DNA of 64,000 bases. Source: an uncultured Roseateles sp. (GTDB lineage: Bacteria; Pseudomonadota; Gammaproteobacteria; Burkholderiales; Burkholderiaceae_C). Under the pieces are notes generated by a model. The model saw nothing but the letters and a program-made list of their open reading frames with translations, searched no databases and was not told the DNA's origin. Made by a program: the position numbers and the translations under genes. The stretch lies in the NCBI RefSeq assembly GCF_945956965.1, contig NZ_CAMFJS010000008.1, positions 62,001 to 126,000 on the forward strand, read 5' to 3'. Shown here piece by piece: positions 62,777 to 64,000 of this stretch. How positions within the stretch are numbered: the stretch's first letter is position 1; each line of letters opens with the position of its first letter.

Positions 62777-63456
62777 GCCCAAGCATGACGCTTTTGAACA
62801 CGGCCGAGGCCATCACGCAGCGCCGCGCGGTGCGCGGCTTCCTGCCCAAAGCTGTGCCCGAATCGCTGCTGCGCGAGGTATTCGAGCTGGCGCAACGCGC
62901 ACCGTCCAACTGCAATACCCAGCCTTGGCTGGTCGAAGTGGTTTCCGGTGCGCAGTTGCAGCAACTGCGCCAGCGTCTGCAAGCCGCAGCCATTGATCCG
63001 AGCCAGCACCGCCCTGACCTGCCCTACGACGGCCGCTATGACGGCGTCTACAAAGAGCGCCAGTTCGACGCGGCCGCGCAGCTCTACGCCGCGATGCAGA
63101 TCCCACGCGAGGACAAGGCCGGCCGAGCCGCGGGTTTTCTGCGCAACTTCGCCTGCTTCGATGCGCCGCATGCGGCCTTCATCTATCTGCCGCCGGGCTT
63201 CGGCCTGCGCGAGGCCGCCGACTGCGGCATGTACGCCCAGACTTTAATGCTGGCTTTGACGGCCCATGGCCTGGCCAGTTGCCCGCAGACGGCGCTGAGT
63301 TTTCAGCCCCACATCCTGCGCGAGCTACTGGGCGTGCCAGACGGCCGGCAATTGCTGCTGGGCATTTCCTTTGGCTACGAAGACCCAGGCGTGGCTGCCA
63401 ACCAATGCCGGGTCGGCCGCGCCAGTTTGACGGACAGCGTGCGCTTTCACGGCTGA
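62773..63456 (+). CDS. Nitroreductase-family flavoprotein
   Basis: The 227-residue FMN enzyme has RRAVRGFLPKAVPE (about 17), the flavin-binding APSNCNTQPWLVEV (about 42) and GLASCPQTAL (about 165) with the C-terminal GYEDP. It would reduce nitro groups, quinones or enones with NAD(P)H. The start overlaps the sulfatase stop (ATGA), so the two are translated together. Why a nitroreductase is coupled to a sulfatase is not evident. Confidence 0.9.
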   Translation: MSPSMTLLNTAEAITQRRAVRGFLPKAVPESLLREVFELAQRAPSNCNTQPWLVEVVSGAQLQQLRQRLQAAAIDPSQHRPDLPYDGRYDGVYKERQFDAAAQLYAAMQIPREDKAGRAAGFLRNFACFDAPHAAFIYLPPGFGLREAADCGMYAQTLMLALTAHGLASCPQTALSFQPHILRELLGVPDGRQLLLGISFGYEDPGVAANQCRVGRASLTDSVRFHG

Positions 63457-63670
63457 TCCCAAGAGCGCCGACACAAGCATCCAAGTGGACAATCGGGAGA
63501 CTCAAGTGGGCGCCTTTGCCTAGCGGTCAAACTAGAAAAGTCGATCACTTACGAGGGCTCACTGGCAAAGGCCTCTGCCCGTTTGATCGTTGCACTCGTT
63601 CGCAGTGCCATCGAAGAAGCAAAGGCTGCCATGCGCAGAACGCGAGCTTTGAGGGTAAAACTCAGCCTGA
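63457..63670. other. Intergenic stretch, possible gene end remnant
   Basis: A short open frame near 63546-63674 ends LRVKLSLIN but has no start and no recognised family. It may be the tail of a deleted gene beside the antitoxin locus. Confidence 0.25.
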
Positions 63671-63712
63671 TTAATATCCGCATTACTTGAATACAAGTAA
63701 TGCGGATATTAA
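63671..63712. promoter_or_regulatory. Perfect 19-bp inverted repeat upstream of the antitoxin gene
   Basis: TTAATATCCGCATTACTTG (63671-63689) and its exact complement (63694-63712) flank an AATA loop. It ends 11 bp before the AbiEi-like start codon. AbiEi proteins bind inverted repeats in their own promoter, so this is the likely operator. Confidence 0.75.
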
Positions 63713-63723
63713 ACTTCGGTCTC

Positions 63724-64000
63724 ATGAACCAGTCTGACCGCATCCTAGAGCTAGCTCAGCACCAGCGTGTACTGCGGGCAGCGGATGTGCGTGCGCACGG
63801 TTGGTCTCCACAACTGCTGATCCGGCTGCACCAAACCGGCAAGCTACAACGCATCGCGCGTGGCTTGTATGGACTGCCCGACGCCGAAATTACCGAACAC
63901 CAGACGCTGATCGAGGTCTGCCAGCGTGTGCCCAAGAGCGTGCTGTGCCTGCTGAGTGCGCTGCAATTCAATGAGATCGGCACGCAAATTCCACACGAAG
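63724..64000 (+). CDS. AbiEi-family antitoxin, partial at the window edge
   Basis: The visible 92 residues begin MNQSDRILELAQHQRVLRAADV. They form a winged-helix unit with LIRLHQTGKLQRIARGLYGLPD, the hallmark of AbiEi-type antitoxin N-termini, then the start of the second domain (VCQRVPKSVLCLLSALQF). Type IV abiE systems pair it with an AbiEii nucleotidyltransferase toxin, expected downstream outside the window. The composition differs from the sulfatase genes and suggests an acquired module. Confidence 0.85.
   Translation, partial: MNQSDRILELAQHQRVLRAADVRAHGWSPQLLIRLHQTGKLQRIARGLYGLPDAEITEHQTLIEVCQRVPKSVLCLLSALQFNEIGTQIPHE

Overview
The window is high-GC DNA with long GC3-biased genes, AGGAG ribosome sites and protein sequences that point to a betaproteobacterium of the Burkholderiales (inference, no rRNA is present). 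Its core, about 7.6-45 kb, is a steroid (bile acid or sterol) catabolic region. The firmest anchors are a delta5-3-ketosteroid isomerase with Tyr14/Asp38/Asp99 in Comamonas numbering (24924-25301) and a 3alpha-hydroxysteroid dehydrogenase with Ser114/Tyr155/Lys159 (25319-26092).

Layout. 1-5010: the 3' part of a filamentous-haemagglutinin-type exoprotein with MBG and GLUG repeats, fused at its 5' end to a truncated sensor kinase; an intact response regulator is divergent from the kinase. 7.6-10.7 kb: a DUF1302 / DUF1329 envelope pair. 11.1-24.0 kb: one long minus-strand operon for side-chain breakdown. It holds two acyl-CoA synthetases, two acyl-CoA dehydrogenase pairs, a metallo-hydrolase, an SDR and a set resembling the actinobacterial igr (ChsE1-ChsE2-ChsH1-ChsH2-Ltp2) aldol-lyase module. 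24.1-32.4 kb: enoyl-CoA hydratase, ksi, hsdA, FadH, etfBA and a second Old-Yellow-type flavoenzyme. 32.4-38.9 kb: a sensor kinase and a response regulator/GGDEF/EAL gene that is split by a 1594-bp IS3-family element with a 3-bp target duplication. 39.0-44.6 kb: two SDRs, a small membrane protein, an aldehyde dehydrogenase, a stand-alone LysR-like winged-helix protein and a KshA-like Rieske oxygenase, closed by a strong terminator. 45.2-48.5 kb: porin, small binding protein and chemoreceptor.

48.5-51.8 kb is an accessory stretch with a winged-helix remnant and a hipBA toxin-antitoxin locus that has four operator-like repeats. 51.8-63.5 kb holds an EthD-like protein, two MFS carriers, a secreted serine hydrolase, a radical-SAM sulfatase-maturating enzyme, a sulfite dehydrogenase (SorAB-like) with an ECF sigma/anti-sigma pair, a Ser-type sulfatase and a nitroreductase. 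The window ends inside an AbiEi-type antitoxin gene that is preceded by a perfect 19-bp inverted repeat.

The most interesting signal is a shared palindrome, consensus CATCGTCC-N4-GGACGATG. It occurs at eight positions, all intergenic, and almost all between divergent genes of the steroid region; the only perfect copy lies at 54085, in front of the serine-hydrolase/MFS/sulfatase-maturase cluster. I read this as the operator of an undescribed steroid regulon that also covers uptake and de-esterification or desulfation genes. The small LysR-like protein at 42086, itself behind one copy, is one candidate regulator, but no regulator is proven here. Ring-degradation genes (kstD, hsa/tes) and the oxygenase reductase KshB are not in the window.
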